64,000 nucleotides of DNA from Bifidobacteriaceae bacterium (GCA_031270825.1 JAISXH010000037.1:38425-102424), one strand, 5' to 3'. Counted from the first letter of the stretch, positions 49,893-60,395 are shown. Translations and numbers: made by a program. Notes: generated from the letters alone by a model not told the origin.

Positions 49893-52853
49893 ATGATGTC
49901 CACCATGGCCCCGTCCCCAGCCCATGAGTTAAGCCCAGCCACGCGAATGCTTTGGGCAAAGACCTACCCCGACGACCAAGACGCTTTCTACTCCCTGCAC
50001 AGACACATGGAAGATAGCGCCGCCGTCGCCCAGTTGCTTTGGCGCGAATGGCTCCCGGAGCGTGTGACCACAAGCATCGCGTCCGCCGCCGGCGGCCCGG
50101 CGGCCGGCGAGACGCTGTTGGCCTGGCTGGCCGGCCTCCACGACCTGGGCAAGGCCACCCCTTCCTTCCAGAGCAAAGTGGAACGCTTGGCGAACCGTGT
50201 TCACGACGCCGGCCTTCAGGTGCCCGCAGCGGCATCTCAGCACTCGATTTACCATTCGACCGCCAGCTACATCCTGTTGGACGAGATACTCGCAGACGCG
50301 GGCTGGCCGCCCGCGTCCCGCAAGGGACTCGCCTCGGTCATCGGCGGCCACCACGGCGTGCCGCCGACCTCCCAGGAGCTTCGCCACATCAAGAGCGGCG
50401 ACAGGCGGGCTTCCCTTGGAGACGGCGAGTGGAGCAAGTCGCAACACGAACTCGTCCAACACATCACCCGGCTGACCGGCGCCGACCAATTCCTGGAGAG
50501 CTGGCGCGAGCTGCAGTTTCCCGTCTCGCTGCTGCCGGTCCTAACCGGCGCGGTGATCGTCGCCGACTGGATCGCGTCGAACGCCGCTTTGTTCGGCCCG
50601 CGATTCTCCGAGCCGGCCCAAGCGCAGGCAACTAAAGCCTGGTCCGCTCTGGGCCTCCCAGGACCATGGCGAGCCGTGCCACCCCCTGACGATCCGCCGA
50701 CCGCCCTGCGAACCAGATTCGATTTCCCCGCCGCCGCGAAACCGCGACCTATCCAGCAAGACGCGCTGCGCGCGGCCAACGCCTTGGCGGGCGCCGGGCT
50801 GATAGTCATCGAAGCGGCCATGGGAGAAGGCAAGACGGAAGCCGCCCTCCTCGCGGCTGAAGCCCTGGCGGCCAAGACCGGCGCGGGCGGCATCGCCTTC
50901 CTGCTGCCAACCCAGGCCACCTCCAACGCGATGTTCGGCCGCGTTCACAAATGGATTGAGCGTCTACTCCGCGCAACTGGCTCCCAGGCCACCCAAACAA
51001 TGTTCTTGGCACACGGAAAATCCGAGTTCAACGAAGGATTCGGGTCGCTTCCCAAATGGACTGCCAGTTCGATGGGCGATGACGCCCACCCACTTTCGCG
51101 CTCATCCGACCTGGCCGTGGCCCATACCTGGCTTCTCGGCCGCAAGAAGGGAGTGCTGGCCAACTTCGTCATCGGCACCGTTGACCAAGTCCTGATGATG
51201 GCCCTGAAAGCCAAGCACCTGGCGCTGCGCCACCTGGCATTCGCCGGAAAGGTCGTGATCATCGACGAGGTTCACGCCTACGACGCCTACATGAGCGCTT
51301 ACCTCGACAGGTCTTTGCATTGGTTGGGCGCGCACCAAGTGCCGGTGGTCCTCCTATCTGCGACCCTGCCCCCCAGCCGCCGGGCAAAGCTCGTCGCCGC
51401 CTACCGCGATGGGCTCGCCGCCCAACAGGGTTCCGGGTTTCCCGCGCCCCCCGCACCCGAGCGCCACATCTCCGGTCCCTCGCCTTATCCGCTGATCACA
51501 GTCGCCGCCGCCGATGCCGTGCGACAAGTTGAGCCCAAAGCCGGCTTGGGCACGCGGCAAGTTCGCCTCGCCCCCCTCGATGACGACGACGCCACGCTGG
51601 TGGAGACGTTGCGGCAGGTGTCTGAACAGGGTGGTTGCATCGGAATCATCAGGAACACCGTTGACCGCGCGCAAAAGACCGCCCGACTGTTGGAGAAAGA
51701 GCTTCGCGCCGAGGTGGTCTTGGTCCATTCCCGATTGATCCCCGAAGACAGATCCGCAGTGGAATCTCGCCTGGTCCGCGAACTCGGGCCTGACAGCGCC
51801 ACCCGACCGGAGTCGTTGCTCGTGGTGGGGACCCAAGTGTTGGAGCAGTCGCTCGACATCGATTTCGACCTGCTCATCACCGACCTGGCACCCATGGATC
51901 TGCTCCTGCAACGGATGGGCAGACTTCACCGACACGCCCGGGGAACAGCACAAAGCGAACGACCTGCCACCTTGCGCCAGCCCACCTGCTTGGTGACCGG
52001 GGTGTCGGACTGGCAAAGCGTTCCCCCAACTCCCGACGGTTCCGTCAACGCCGTGTACGGAACTCGAGGTGACGCCAAGGGGCGGGCTTCGGCCGCGTCA
52101 TCGCCCATTGTCCGTACTCTGGCCGCGCTGCGACGCTTCATTGAACCGGCCGGGACCGCACTGGAGTTGCCACAGGACATACCACGTCTGGTTGAAGAGG
52201 TCTACGAACGAACCGGCGTCTTGCCAGATACTTGGGAGGCAGCCGCAGCTGCGGCGGACTTGGCTTGGGACGTGTTCCTGGACAAGAAGCGGGCCGCCGC
52301 CGGGGCCTTCCTGTTAGGGCGGGTGCCGACCCCTCGGATAGGAATGCTCAATTGGCTATCCGGCAAAGTTGAGAGCACGGGCAGCGGCCACGTTCAGCCC
52401 GGAGCCACAGACGATTCGGCTGAAGGGCAACGCCAGGTACGCGATTCCGAAGACTCGATCGAAGTTATCTTGGTTCAGCGCCGCGACGGCGCCATCAGAT
52501 TGTTGCCTTGGCTCACGCTGTCAGACCAACCTGACAGCATTACCGACATGAGCGACAGCACGGTAATCCCCACTGACGCCGAGCCGGATTGGCGCCTGGC
52601 CCGGAGGGTAGCTCGCTGCACCGTGATGCTGCCCCCTCGGCTGGCCAGTCCCTGGCTTGCAGACAAGGCCATTGGGGAACTCGAACGCGACTGTTTCCCG
52701 GGCTGGCAGGCTTCGCGCTGGCTCCGCGGCAAGCTGGTGCTGGTGCTGGACCAAGAGCTTCAGGCGACCATTGCCGGCGTCACTTTGACTTACGACCAGC
52801 GCTACGGTCTGCAAACAACCCAACCAACCGAGAAGAAAGGGGGCCCCGCGTGA
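49893..52853 (+). CDS. cas3: CRISPR-associated helicase/nuclease Cas3, type I-E
   Basis: HD motif GLHDLGKATPSFQ, Walker A EAAMGEGKTEAALLA, IIDEVHAYDAYMS, LLSATLPPSRR; start could also be 49905. Confidence 0.95.
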   Translation: MMSTMAPSPAHELSPATRMLWAKTYPDDQDAFYSLHRHMEDSAAVAQLLWREWLPERVTTSIASAAGGPAAGETLLAWLAGLHDLGKATPSFQSKVERLANRVHDAGLQVPAAASQHSIYHSTASYILLDEILADAGWPPASRKGLASVIGGHHGVPPTSQELRHIKSGDRRASLGDGEWSKSQHELVQHITRLTGADQFLESWRELQFPVSLLPVLTGAVIVADWIASNAALFGPRFSEPAQAQATKAWSALGLPGPWRAVPPPDDPPTALRTRFDFPAAAKPRPIQQDALRAANALAGAGLIVIEAAMGEGKTEAALLAAEALAAKTGAGGIAFLLPTQATSNAMFGRVHKWIERLLRATGSQATQTMFLAHGKSEFNEGFGSLPKWTASSMGDDAHPLSRSSDLAVAHTWLLGRKKGVLANFVIGTVDQVLMMALKAKHLALRHLAFAGKVVIIDEVHAYDAYMSAYLDRSLHWLGAHQVPVVLLSATLPPSRRAKLVAAYRDGLAAQQGSGFPAPPAPERHISGPSPYPLITVAAADAVRQVEPKAGLGTRQVRLAPLDDDDATLVETLRQVSEQGGCIGIIRNTVDRAQKTARLLEKELRAEVVLVHSRLIPEDRSAVESRLVRELGPDSATRPESLLVVGTQVLEQSLDIDFDLLITDLAPMDLLLQRMGRLHRHARGTAQSERPATLRQPTCLVTGVSDWQSVPPTPDGSVNAVYGTRGDAKGRASAASSPIVRTLAALRRFIEPAGTALELPQDIPRLVEEVYERTGVLPDTWEAAAAAADLAWDVFLDKKRAAAGAFLLGRVPTPRIGMLNWLSGKVESTGSGHVQPGATDDSAEGQRQVRDSEDSIEVILVQRRDGAIRLLPWLTLSDQPDSITDMSDSTVIPTDAEPDWRLARRVARCTVMLPPRLASPWLADKAIGELERDCFPGWQASRWLRGKLVLVLDQELQATIAGVTLTYDQRYGLQTTQPTEKKGGPA

Positions 52854-54556
52854 ATGACCCTCCCGCCAGTTTCGACCTAATTGACCAACCCTGGATCCGG
52901 GTCTTGGACCAGGACGCGCGCCTCTCTGCCGCGTCTATCCGCACCGTGTTCCACTCAGCCAGGGAGATCAGCCAGATCGCGGGCGAACTCCCCACCCAGA
53001 ACTTTGCGATCCTGCGGGTGCTGCTCGCGATTCTGCAACGATCAGTCCTGCCGAGACTAGCCAATTCAGATCCGATTGACGTTTGGCAGGAGCTCTGGAA
53101 GTCCAGCACGCTTCCTTTGGAGGACATCGACCAATACCTTGAGCGCCACCGGTCGAGATTCGACCTGCTATCAGCCAAGACGCCGTTTGGCCAGGTGGCG
53201 GATTTGCGCACAGCGAAGGAGGAGGCCGGGCCGGTCAGGAAGCTGATTGCCGAAGTTCCCGACGGCCACCCGTTCTTCACCGTTCGCACCGGGAACGGAT
53301 CCGACCAGCTTGATTTCGCGGAGGCCGCGCGCTGGATCATTCATGTCCAGGCGTTCGACACAGCAGGCATCAAGAGCGGCGTGGTCGGCGATCCCACCGT
53401 CAAGGGCGGCAAGAGCTACCCGATCGGCACCGGCTGGGCGGGCAAACTAGGGGGTGTCTACGCCGAAGGCCCCAATCTGAAAGAAACTCTGTTGTTGAAC
53501 CTAGTCTTGGACCCGGCGTTGTGGTCGGACGACCCATACGCGGACGTCCCCCTTTGGGAGCAACAGCCGCTCACCCCAGACCCAACCGCCCACGCCAGCG
53601 CACCCGCCGGACCGGCTCAGCTATACACCTGGCCATCACGGGCCGTGCGCCTGATCCATGACGGCGACAAGGTCACCGGCGCCGTGCTGACCAATTCCCT
53701 GCGCCTCGACGCTCCCAACAAACATCAGATCGAGCCGATGAGCATGTGGAGGCGCAGCGCCGCACAAGAAAAGGCCCTCCGCTTGCCCGTCGTGTTCATG
53801 CCCAAGCAGCACCAGCCGGACCGGGCGCTGTGGCGAGGGCTGGAAGCTCTCTTGCCGGAGTCATCCGGCGCCTCCCCAGCCGACCACAGCGTGCCGGCGC
53901 CGGGAGTGTTGGACTGGATCGGTGTTCTGCGGGAGTCGGAAGCCTTGGCGCCAGACACGGTCGTTGGAATACACGCCGTCGGCATCTCATACGGATCCAA
54001 CAATTCCGTTGTCGACGAGGTGATAGATGACGCTTTGTCTGTGCACGCCGCGCTCTTAGACCCGCAAAACCGGCAACTCCGCGAGAGTGCCAACCGGGCC
54101 GTCGCCGCGGCTGACGGGGCGGTCTGGGAACTCGGCCGCCTGGCGACGAACATAGACGTCGCCAGCGGCAGCTCCCAGCCAACGGTTGGCGCAACCGCGC
54201 GAGCCGCCGCTTATTTCGCACTGGATCAGCCTTTCCGGGCGTGGCTGGCCGGCCTCGGTCTGGACAGTGATCTGACCGAGTCGTTGGCGGCCTGGGAGAC
54301 AATCGTCCGCCGCATCCTGAGGCGGGCCGGGGAAGACTTGGAGCGGCAAGCGCCGCCGAACGCCTTCACGGGCCACCCATACAAAGAAAAAGGGAAGAGC
54401 CGCGTCGGCCAGGGGACGCAGCCTGAGCGGTGGATGACAGTTGGGCGGGCTTCGGCCATATTCCGGCGCAGACTCGCACTTGCGTTGCCTAACTCGCGAA
54501 CTCCAGACGAAACCAAGCCCTATCCAAACGAACCGGCGATGGAGACCAAATCATGA
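52850..54556 (+). CDS. casA: Cascade large subunit Cse1/CasA
   Basis: FDLIDQPWIRVLDQDARLSAASIRTVFHSAREI; GTG at 52850 overlaps cas3 stop (GTGA); track start 52589 rejected. Confidence 0.92.
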   Translation: MNDPPASFDLIDQPWIRVLDQDARLSAASIRTVFHSAREISQIAGELPTQNFAILRVLLAILQRSVLPRLANSDPIDVWQELWKSSTLPLEDIDQYLERHRSRFDLLSAKTPFGQVADLRTAKEEAGPVRKLIAEVPDGHPFFTVRTGNGSDQLDFAEAARWIIHVQAFDTAGIKSGVVGDPTVKGGKSYPIGTGWAGKLGGVYAEGPNLKETLLLNLVLDPALWSDDPYADVPLWEQQPLTPDPTAHASAPAGPAQLYTWPSRAVRLIHDGDKVTGAVLTNSLRLDAPNKHQIEPMSMWRRSAAQEKALRLPVVFMPKQHQPDRALWRGLEALLPESSGASPADHSVPAPGVLDWIGVLRESEALAPDTVVGIHAVGISYGSNNSVVDEVIDDALSVHAALLDPQNRQLRESANRAVAAADGAVWELGRLATNIDVASGSSQPTVGATARAAAYFALDQPFRAWLAGLGLDSDLTESLAAWETIVRRILRRAGEDLERQAPPNAFTGHPYKEKGKSRVGQGTQPERWMTVGRASAIFRRRLALALPNSRTPDETKPYPNEPAMETKS

Positions 54557-55215
54557 TTGACACTGAGAGTGCCAAGCCACAACGAATTAGCCATTGGCAA
54601 GCGCGGTCTATGGTGAGCGCTTACGTGGATCGCCAGGTCAACTGGATCTGGGGACGTTCAGACAGGGCCGGGGTACTGGCAAACTTGCGCCGGGCGGTGA
54701 ACTTGACGCCAGGAGACGCCGTGTCCACTTGGGGGATTGAGTTCGGGACCTTTCCCGAAAAGCTGCTGGGACAGGGCGATCGGCCCAGTAAAGCTGAATC
54801 CGCTGTCCACGCGGCCCTCACGTTGTACGCCATCCACCAGCAAAGCCACCACTCGACCCCGATGCATCATCCAGGCAGGTCATTGGCGGCAGCGGTGCGT
54901 GTCCTCGCGCTGCAATTGTCGCCGGACAACCGAGTGCCAGAACAGCCTCCGCACCGCTTCACGGCATTGGCCACCGCTGGGAGCCAAGCGGAGCTGCTAA
55001 ATCATGCTCGCGGCCTGATCCGCCAGTTGGGCACCAGCAAGCCGCCCATACCGCTTGACTACGGTCAACTGGCCGCAGACTTGTACTCCATTCAGTACTC
55101 GAGCTCGGCTCCAGGAGTGCGCCTGCGGTGGGCACGCGAATTCGCCTTCACGCCGCCAGCCGCGACATCCGACCACCAAGACCAAAGAACTGACCAACCT
55201 AACGGAGGTAAATGA
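54553..55215 (+). CDS. casB: Cascade small subunit Cse2/CasB
   Basis: Position between casA and cas7; ANLRRAVNLTPGDAVSTWGIEFG, TLYAIHQQSHHSTPMHHPGRSLAAAVR; ATGA overlap. Confidence 0.88.
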   Translation: MIDTESAKPQRISHWQARSMVSAYVDRQVNWIWGRSDRAGVLANLRRAVNLTPGDAVSTWGIEFGTFPEKLLGQGDRPSKAESAVHAALTLYAIHQQSHHSTPMHHPGRSLAAAVRVLALQLSPDNRVPEQPPHRFTALATAGSQAELLNHARGLIRQLGTSKPPIPLDYGQLAADLYSIQYSSSAPGVRLRWAREFAFTPPAATSDHQDQRTDQPNGGK

Positions 55216-55216
55216 C

Positions 55217-56329
55217 ATGTCCCCTGCACCGCTCTTCATCGACATCCACGTGCTCCAAAGCGTGCCACCAAGCAACATCAACCGAGACGACACAGGCAGC
55301 CCAAAGACCGCCACCTACGGTGGCGTGCGGCGCGCGCGGGTGTCTAGCCAGGCCTGGAAACGCGCCACGCGCCGGGCATTCCAGGACAAGCTCGACCCGA
55401 GCACCTTGGGAGTGCGGACCAAGAAGGTCGTGGACCTAATTGCTGAGCACATCGCCTCCCAAGCAGAAGATCTCGGCGAGGACGCCATCGGCCTCGCCGC
55501 TGGCATCCTCAACGCGGCTGGGATCAAGACCGCTGCGAGTTCGGCCGAAGCCAATCCCGAAACCGGCTATCTGCTGTTCGTCAGCCGGCGCGAAGCCTCC
55601 GACCTGGCGGCGATCGCCATCGAAACTCACCGCAATGGTGACAAGCCGTCCAAGAAGGCGGTCAGCCAGGTGCTGACCGGCGTGCAGGGCATTGACGTGG
55701 CGCTGTTCGGGCGCATGGTGGCGGACGCCCCGGACCTCAACACCGACGCGTCCGCGCAGGTTGCCCACGCCATCAGCGTCCATGCCGTTGAGCCGGAATT
55801 CGATTATTTCACCGCCGTCGACGACCGGGCCCCGGAGGACAACGCGGGCGCAGGCATGATTGGAACCGTCGAATTCAATTCCTCCACCTACTACCGGTAC
55901 GCCACCCTAAACGTGCCGCTGTTGGAGGAACAGTTGGGTTCTGCTGAGGCGTCGGCCCGCGCGGCCAGGGCCTTCGTAGAGGCGTTCATCACTTCGATGC
56001 CGACCGGCAAACAGAACACGTTCGCCAACCGGACTTTGCCTGCCGTCGCGATAGTCCAGTTCCGCTCGGGTCAGCCCATCAATCTGGTTGGCGCATTCGA
56101 GACCGCAGTCACGCCCGGCCCCGACGGCGGATACTTGGCGAAGGCGTGCAGCGCCCTCAAAGACGAACTCGACCAGGTTGACAAAGCCTACGGCTCTCCC
56201 GCTGAGCGGACCTTCGTGCTGCGACTTGGTCCGAAGACGGATCCGCTGGCAGGCATTGGCGAAGAGGTCTCGCTAGCCGAACTGGGCAACGGGGTGGCAA
56301 CAGAGGTCGAGGTTAGGCTGCAGTCGTGA
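55217..56329 (+). CDS. cas7e: Cascade backbone Cas7e/CasC
   Basis: FIDIHVLQSVPPSNINRDDTGSPKTATYGGVRRARVSSQAWKRATRRAF; ggaggtaa SD before ATG 55217; track start 55055 rejected. Confidence 0.95.
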   Translation: MSPAPLFIDIHVLQSVPPSNINRDDTGSPKTATYGGVRRARVSSQAWKRATRRAFQDKLDPSTLGVRTKKVVDLIAEHIASQAEDLGEDAIGLAAGILNAAGIKTAASSAEANPETGYLLFVSRREASDLAAIAIETHRNGDKPSKKAVSQVLTGVQGIDVALFGRMVADAPDLNTDASAQVAHAISVHAVEPEFDYFTAVDDRAPEDNAGAGMIGTVEFNSSTYYRYATLNVPLLEEQLGSAEASARAARAFVEAFITSMPTGKQNTFANRTLPAVAIVQFRSGQPINLVGAFETAVTPGPDGGYLAKACSALKDELDQVDKAYGSPAERTFVLRLGPKTDPLAGIGEEVSLAELGNGVATEVEVRLQS

Positions 56330-57087
56330 GTACCTTGCTCCTCAAGTTGGCTGGTCCTATGCAGTCATGGGGGGACTCCAGCCGTTTCACGGTGCGCCAA
56401 ACGCGTCACGAGCCGACCAAGAGCGGCGTGATCGGACTGCTGGCGGCGGCTCAAGGGCGGCGGCGATCAGATCCAATCGAGGATCTCGTGGCGGTCAGGT
56501 TCGGAGTGAGGATCGACCAGGCGGGACACCTCCAACGCGACTTTCAAACCGCACACCACCAATCAGGCAAGTCGATGCCGCTTTCCAACAGGTATTACCT
56601 GGCTGACGCCATCTTTCTGGTGGGGATCGAGACAGATCCGGGCCTGATTGAGACGCTTGAGTCAGCTCTCAGACAGCCGGCCTTTCCGCTGTACCTAGGT
56701 AGGCGCTCCTGTCCGCCCGGTTCCCCTCTAGTTGTAGGAGTTCAACCCGACCTCGGGCTGTCGGCATCCCTTCGATCCGCCCCCTGGCAAGCGGCTGACT
56801 GGCACAAACGAATGCTGAGCTCGTCTTCGCACCTGTACTTGGAGATGATTCGCGACCGTTTGCCAGACGATCCGCCCGGCCTGTCCGGCGAATTGGTCCG
56901 AGATCTGCCCATCAGCTATTCGCCTGAATCTCGAAACTACGGCTGGCGAACCGTGGTGCGCGAGGCCGAGATCGAGGTGGTCAACGACCTTCACCGGCCT
57001 CCGCTGGAGGTGGATTCGCTCGGAGACACCCACGACCCATTTACCGCATTGGAAGACACCTCATGTTCCTCACCCGTTTTGCCATGA
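56326..57087 (+). CDS. cas5e: Cas5e/CasD
   Basis: LLLKLAGPMQSWGDSSRFTVRQTRHEPTKSGVIGLLAAAQGR; GTGA overlap with cas7e. Confidence 0.94.
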   Translation: MSTLLLKLAGPMQSWGDSSRFTVRQTRHEPTKSGVIGLLAAAQGRRRSDPIEDLVAVRFGVRIDQAGHLQRDFQTAHHQSGKSMPLSNRYYLADAIFLVGIETDPGLIETLESALRQPAFPLYLGRRSCPPGSPLVVGVQPDLGLSASLRSAPWQAADWHKRMLSSSSHLYLEMIRDRLPDDPPGLSGELVRDLPISYSPESRNYGWRTVVREAEIEVVNDLHRPPLEVDSLGDTHDPFTALEDTSCSSPVLP

Positions 57088-57767
57088 ACCGTCAGCGGCG
57101 CGGCGCAAGAGAGCTGCTAGCCTCGCCGTTCAAGATGCACGCCGCCATTGAGAGCGGCTTTCCGCCCGCGGCCGGACCAGCGGTCGCCCAATCGCCCGGG
57201 CGCGTTCTGTGGAGGATAGATCCAACCGAGCGAGCCACTCTTCTTTATGTTTCCAGCCCAACTCCACCGGACTTCTCTCATCTCGTCGACCAGGCTGGCT
57301 GGCCCGCATCTGGCCAAAGCTGGGAGACACGCGACCTGACTCCTTTGCTGGACCTGCTTGAAAAAGGCCAAATATGGCGTTTTCGCTTGACGGCCAATCC
57401 GACCCGCAGAGTCTTGGAAGACAAGGCGAAGAAACTCGGCGCTGACGGGGAGGGGCGAAACGTCGTTGGCAAGCGCATGGCCCACCTGACCGCGCAACAG
57501 CAGCAGGACTGGTTGTTGAGCAAGACTCAGGGCCTGGGCTTCAGCATCCCTGACGACGACGGAGAGCCGCAGCTCATGGTTACATCCCGAGCCAGACTCC
57601 GCTTTGAGCACGGTAAGGGACGTCCTGTCACCCTAACTGCGGTGGGCTATGAAGGGGTGTTGGCCGTTGATGACCCGCAGGCCCTGAGGCAGGCGCTGAT
57701 CGGCGGGATCGGCGCGGGCAAGGCTTTCGGATGCGGCCTGATGACCCTGGCCAAGCCGCCGGGCTGA
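57063..57767 (+). CDS. cas6e: crRNA endonuclease Cas6e/CasE
   Basis: MFLTRFAMNRQRRGARELLASPFKMHAAIESGFPP; GIGAGKAFGCGLMTLAKPPG glycine-rich C-terminus. Confidence 0.94.
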   Translation: MFLTRFAMNRQRRGARELLASPFKMHAAIESGFPPAAGPAVAQSPGRVLWRIDPTERATLLYVSSPTPPDFSHLVDQAGWPASGQSWETRDLTPLLDLLEKGQIWRFRLTANPTRRVLEDKAKKLGADGEGRNVVGKRMAHLTAQQQQDWLLSKTQGLGFSIPDDDGEPQLMVTSRARLRFEHGKGRPVTLTAVGYEGVLAVDDPQALRQALIGGIGAGKAFGCGLMTLAKPPG

Positions 57768-57773
57768 GTCGCA

Positions 57774-58733
57774 ATGGCTCCGCTGCGCGGCGCACCGCCG
57801 CCTGACCTAAAGGATTTGGTCCGGGCCCAGGACCGCATCTCATTCATCTATGTGGAGCGGTGCTTCGTCCATCGCGACTCCAACGCCATCACCGCTCGCG
57901 ACCAACGCGGCACCGTGCACATACCCGCCGCCAGCTTGGGGGCGTTGATACTCGGTCCTGGAGCCACGGTCAGCCATCAGGCCATAACCCTGTTGGCTGA
58001 AAGCGGCTCGACTGCCGTGTGGGTCGGCGAACGGGGCGTTCGCTACTACGCGCATGGCCGATCTTTGAGCGGCAGTTCAAGACTCCTTGAGGCCCAGGCA
58101 CGCATAGTGTCAAACAAGAACGAGCGGATGCGGGTGGCGCGAGCCATGTACGGAATGCGTTTCCCGGACGAAGACGTGTCCCGACTGAGCATGCATCAAC
58201 TGCGCGGCCGCGAGGGCGCGCGCGTGCGCCGGGCCTACAGGCAAGCTTCTCAAGACTCTGGCGTCGCCTGGGACGGCCGTGCGTATGACCCGAACGACTT
58301 TGACGCCGGCGACACAGTCAATAAAGCCCTGTCTGCGGCGACCGCCTGCCTATATGGCGTCGCGCACGCGGTCATCGTCGCACTCGGGTGTGCGCCCGGC
58401 CTCGGCGTAGTCCACACCGGGCACGCTCGTTCTTTCGTTTATGACATTGCGGACCTCTATAAAGCCGAAATCGCTGTCCCTGTGGCCTTTAGTGTGGCGG
58501 CCGCCGGTCCGGAGGACGTCGGTGGAACCACACGCCGCGCGGTTCGAGACGCGATCCGGGACGGGCTCATTATGACCCGCATCTCGCGCGACATAAAGCT
58601 GCTGCTGCTTGGACCCTCCAGCGACTCTGACGAGGACTCGCCGGAGAACTATGACGTGATCGAATTATGGGACGGCCGCACCGGCACCGTCTCAGGAGGC
58701 ATCTCCTACGGACAAGAGGCGGTGATCGTCTAA
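57774..58733 (+). CDS. cas1: Cas1e integrase
   Basis: RISFIYVERCFVHRDSNAITARD, LRGREGARVRRAYR, VHTGHARSFVYDIADLYKAEIAVPVAF. Confidence 0.96.
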   Translation: MAPLRGAPPPDLKDLVRAQDRISFIYVERCFVHRDSNAITARDQRGTVHIPAASLGALILGPGATVSHQAITLLAESGSTAVWVGERGVRYYAHGRSLSGSSRLLEAQARIVSNKNERMRVARAMYGMRFPDEDVSRLSMHQLRGREGARVRRAYRQASQDSGVAWDGRAYDPNDFDAGDTVNKALSAATACLYGVAHAVIVALGCAPGLGVVHTGHARSFVYDIADLYKAEIAVPVAFSVAAAGPEDVGGTTRRAVRDAIRDGLIMTRISRDIKLLLLGPSSDSDEDSPENYDVIELWDGRTGTVSGGISYGQEAVIV

Positions 58734-59092
58734 TGGTGGTCTTAGTCCTAACAGCTTGCCCGGAGGGACTGCGGGGTCTGCTGACACGTTGGCTCCTTGA
58801 AATCAGCCCCGGCGTGTTCGTGGGCCACGTGACCAAACGAGTGCGCGAGAGCATCTGGGAACACGTCCGAGGCATGGCGAACACTGGACGGGCTCTGATG
58901 GTCCACACCGCCCGAAACGAGCAACACCTCGAGTTCAAAGTCCACCGCCACGATTGGCGTCCGACAGACTTCGACGGGGTGGTGTTGATGCTGCGGCCTG
59001 ACAGCCAAGACCCTTCAGAGCTGCCCGCAACTGCCAAGAAAGGTTGGAGTTCGGCCAGCATCTACCGAAGAGCCCGGCGCCGAGCCGCCTAG
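58733..59092 (+). CDS. cas2: Cas2e
   Basis: MVVLVLTACPEGLRGLLTRWLLEISPGVFVGHVTKRVRESIWEHV; ATG overlaps cas1 stop by 1 nt. Confidence 0.95.
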   Translation: MVVLVLTACPEGLRGLLTRWLLEISPGVFVGHVTKRVRESIWEHVRGMANTGRALMVHTARNEQHLEFKVHRHDWRPTDFDGVVLMLRPDSQDPSELPATAKKGWSSASIYRRARRRAA

Positions 59093-59148
59093 CCCGCAGC
59101 CACCCGAGCCAATCGGTCGCCGCGACCCCGCCGACAATTCTCCACAGG

Positions 59149-59203
59149 GGTCACAGGCAGGGGTCACAGGCAGAGGTCACAGGCAGAGGTCAGAGGTCAG
59201 GGT
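59149..59203. repeat. Short tandem repeat downstream of cas2
   Basis: ggtcacaggcagg / ggtcacaggcaga / ggtcacaggcaga / ggtcaga / ggtcagg. Confidence 0.8.
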
Positions 59204-59865
59204 CCCTCTGCGGCCTTGAGGATCTGATCAGCTAACTCCGCGTGAGCCGCGTCAAAGGTCACTGTGACTCTGAGGTCTCCGACGATCACCGACCGCTCGG
59301 ACCAGACTGCTGACTGCGGACTCCACGGAGCAGGTTGTTCGGCAGGGTTGACGGTCACGTGCATGACTTGGGTTTCGTCGGGGAATTCGACATCGCACGG
59401 TTGGGCCGCTGGGTCGCCGGTGTACTCAAGATCTATGTAGGGCCGCTGCGACAGCGCGGGTTGACGGCACCAGTCCGGTCCCGGAGCCGAACCCGTCTCC
59501 CAGCTGTCAGGAATAGCGATGAGGGCGCCTCCAACCGCCTCCCAATGGAAACCGTCGGGGGCTTCCCCGGCCGACTCATTCTTGATGGGGGAATCCGCGC
59601 CGATGTAGTCGGGATCGCGGTTCGGCCGAGCGTTAAGCGCGCCCACTATGACAACGGCGACGATGACGCCGGCAGCCAGTGAAAAGCCGCCGGCGACAGC
59701 TACGGCTTTTCTGCGCTTCTTCCTGATTGCCCTGGACTTGATATCCGCGAGCAGCGACGGGGTCAGCGGCGCCACGCCAGGCTGGCTGAGACCTTCAAGC
59801 CCGAGTTTCACGCGCTGCGCGTCCGAACCGCCCGGCTGCCCGCCACCGAAATCTTCGCCGCTCAC
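59197..59865 (-). CDS. Single-pass membrane protein coupled to sigma factor gene (anti-sigma-like)
   Basis: GTGA overlap with sigma stop; SRAIRKKRRKAVAVAGGFSLAAGVIVAVVIVGAL TM; function inferred from coupling. Confidence 0.65.
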   Translation of the reverse strand: MSGEDFGGGQPGGSDAQRVKLGLEGLSQPGVAPLTPSLLADIKSRAIRKKRRKAVAVAGGFSLAAGVIVAVVIVGALNARPNRDPDYIGADSPIKNESAGEAPDGFHWEAVGGALIAIPDSWETGSAPGPDWCRQPALSQRPYIDLEYTGDPAAQPCDVEFPDETQVMHVTVNPAEQPAPWSPQSAVWSERSVIVGDLRVTVTFDAAHAELADQILKAAEGP

Positions 59866-60395
59866 TTCTGTGCCTCCGGAGCCATCTTTCTCATCGACTC
59901 CAACGCATATCGCGCCACGGAACGCGCGGCGGCTTCCGTGCAGCCGCAAACCGACGCGATGTCGGCATAGGTCAGATCCTCCAGGTACCGCAACACCACG
60001 ATCGCTCGCTGGCGAGAGGGCAGTCCGCCGAGCAAGTCCGCCACCAGCATCGCATCCGTGACCGATGCCGTCGGGTCGCCTGTCGGTCCTGCCAGCGCCT
60101 CAATGTCGTGGTAGGGCGCCGTGTCGCGTGTCTTGCGCCAAGCGCTGATCCTCGCGTTCGTGATCGACCGCCGCAGGTACGCTCCCGGGTTACCCCGTGA
60201 TCGAACCCGCTGCCACCGCGGGTACAGTCCGGCCAGCGCGTCCTGGACGGCGTCCTGGGCGTCATCCCGGTTGCCGGTAACCAGGTAGGCGAAGCGGCAC
60301 AGCGACTCCCACTGCTCTGCCACATAGCCATCGAAGTCGGCCGGGATCGCGCGCGCTTCTTCAGGTTTTCCGCCCGGAATCTCCGAATCCCGCAC
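59862..60395 (-). CDS. SigE-type ECF sigma factor
   Basis: DFDGYVAEQWESLCRFAYLVTGNRDDAQDAVQDALAGLYPRWQRV (region 2), LPSRQRAIVVLRYLEDLTYADIASVCGCTEAAARSVARYALESMR (region 4). Confidence 0.92.
   Translation of the reverse strand: MRDSEIPGGKPEEARAIPADFDGYVAEQWESLCRFAYLVTGNRDDAQDAVQDALAGLYPRWQRVRSRGNPGAYLRRSITNARISAWRKTRDTAPYHDIEALAGPTGDPTASVTDAMLVADLLGGLPSRQRAIVVLRYLEDLTYADIASVCGCTEAAARSVARYALESMRKMAPEAQK

Noticed and set aside
52589-52849. N-terminal extension of casA in the ORF track
   Set aside because: Lies wholly inside cas3; GTG at 52850 overlapping the cas3 stop is the natural start.
49893-59092. A novel CRISPR variant
   Set aside because: Gene content and order match canonical type I-E; no extra gene inserted in the operon.
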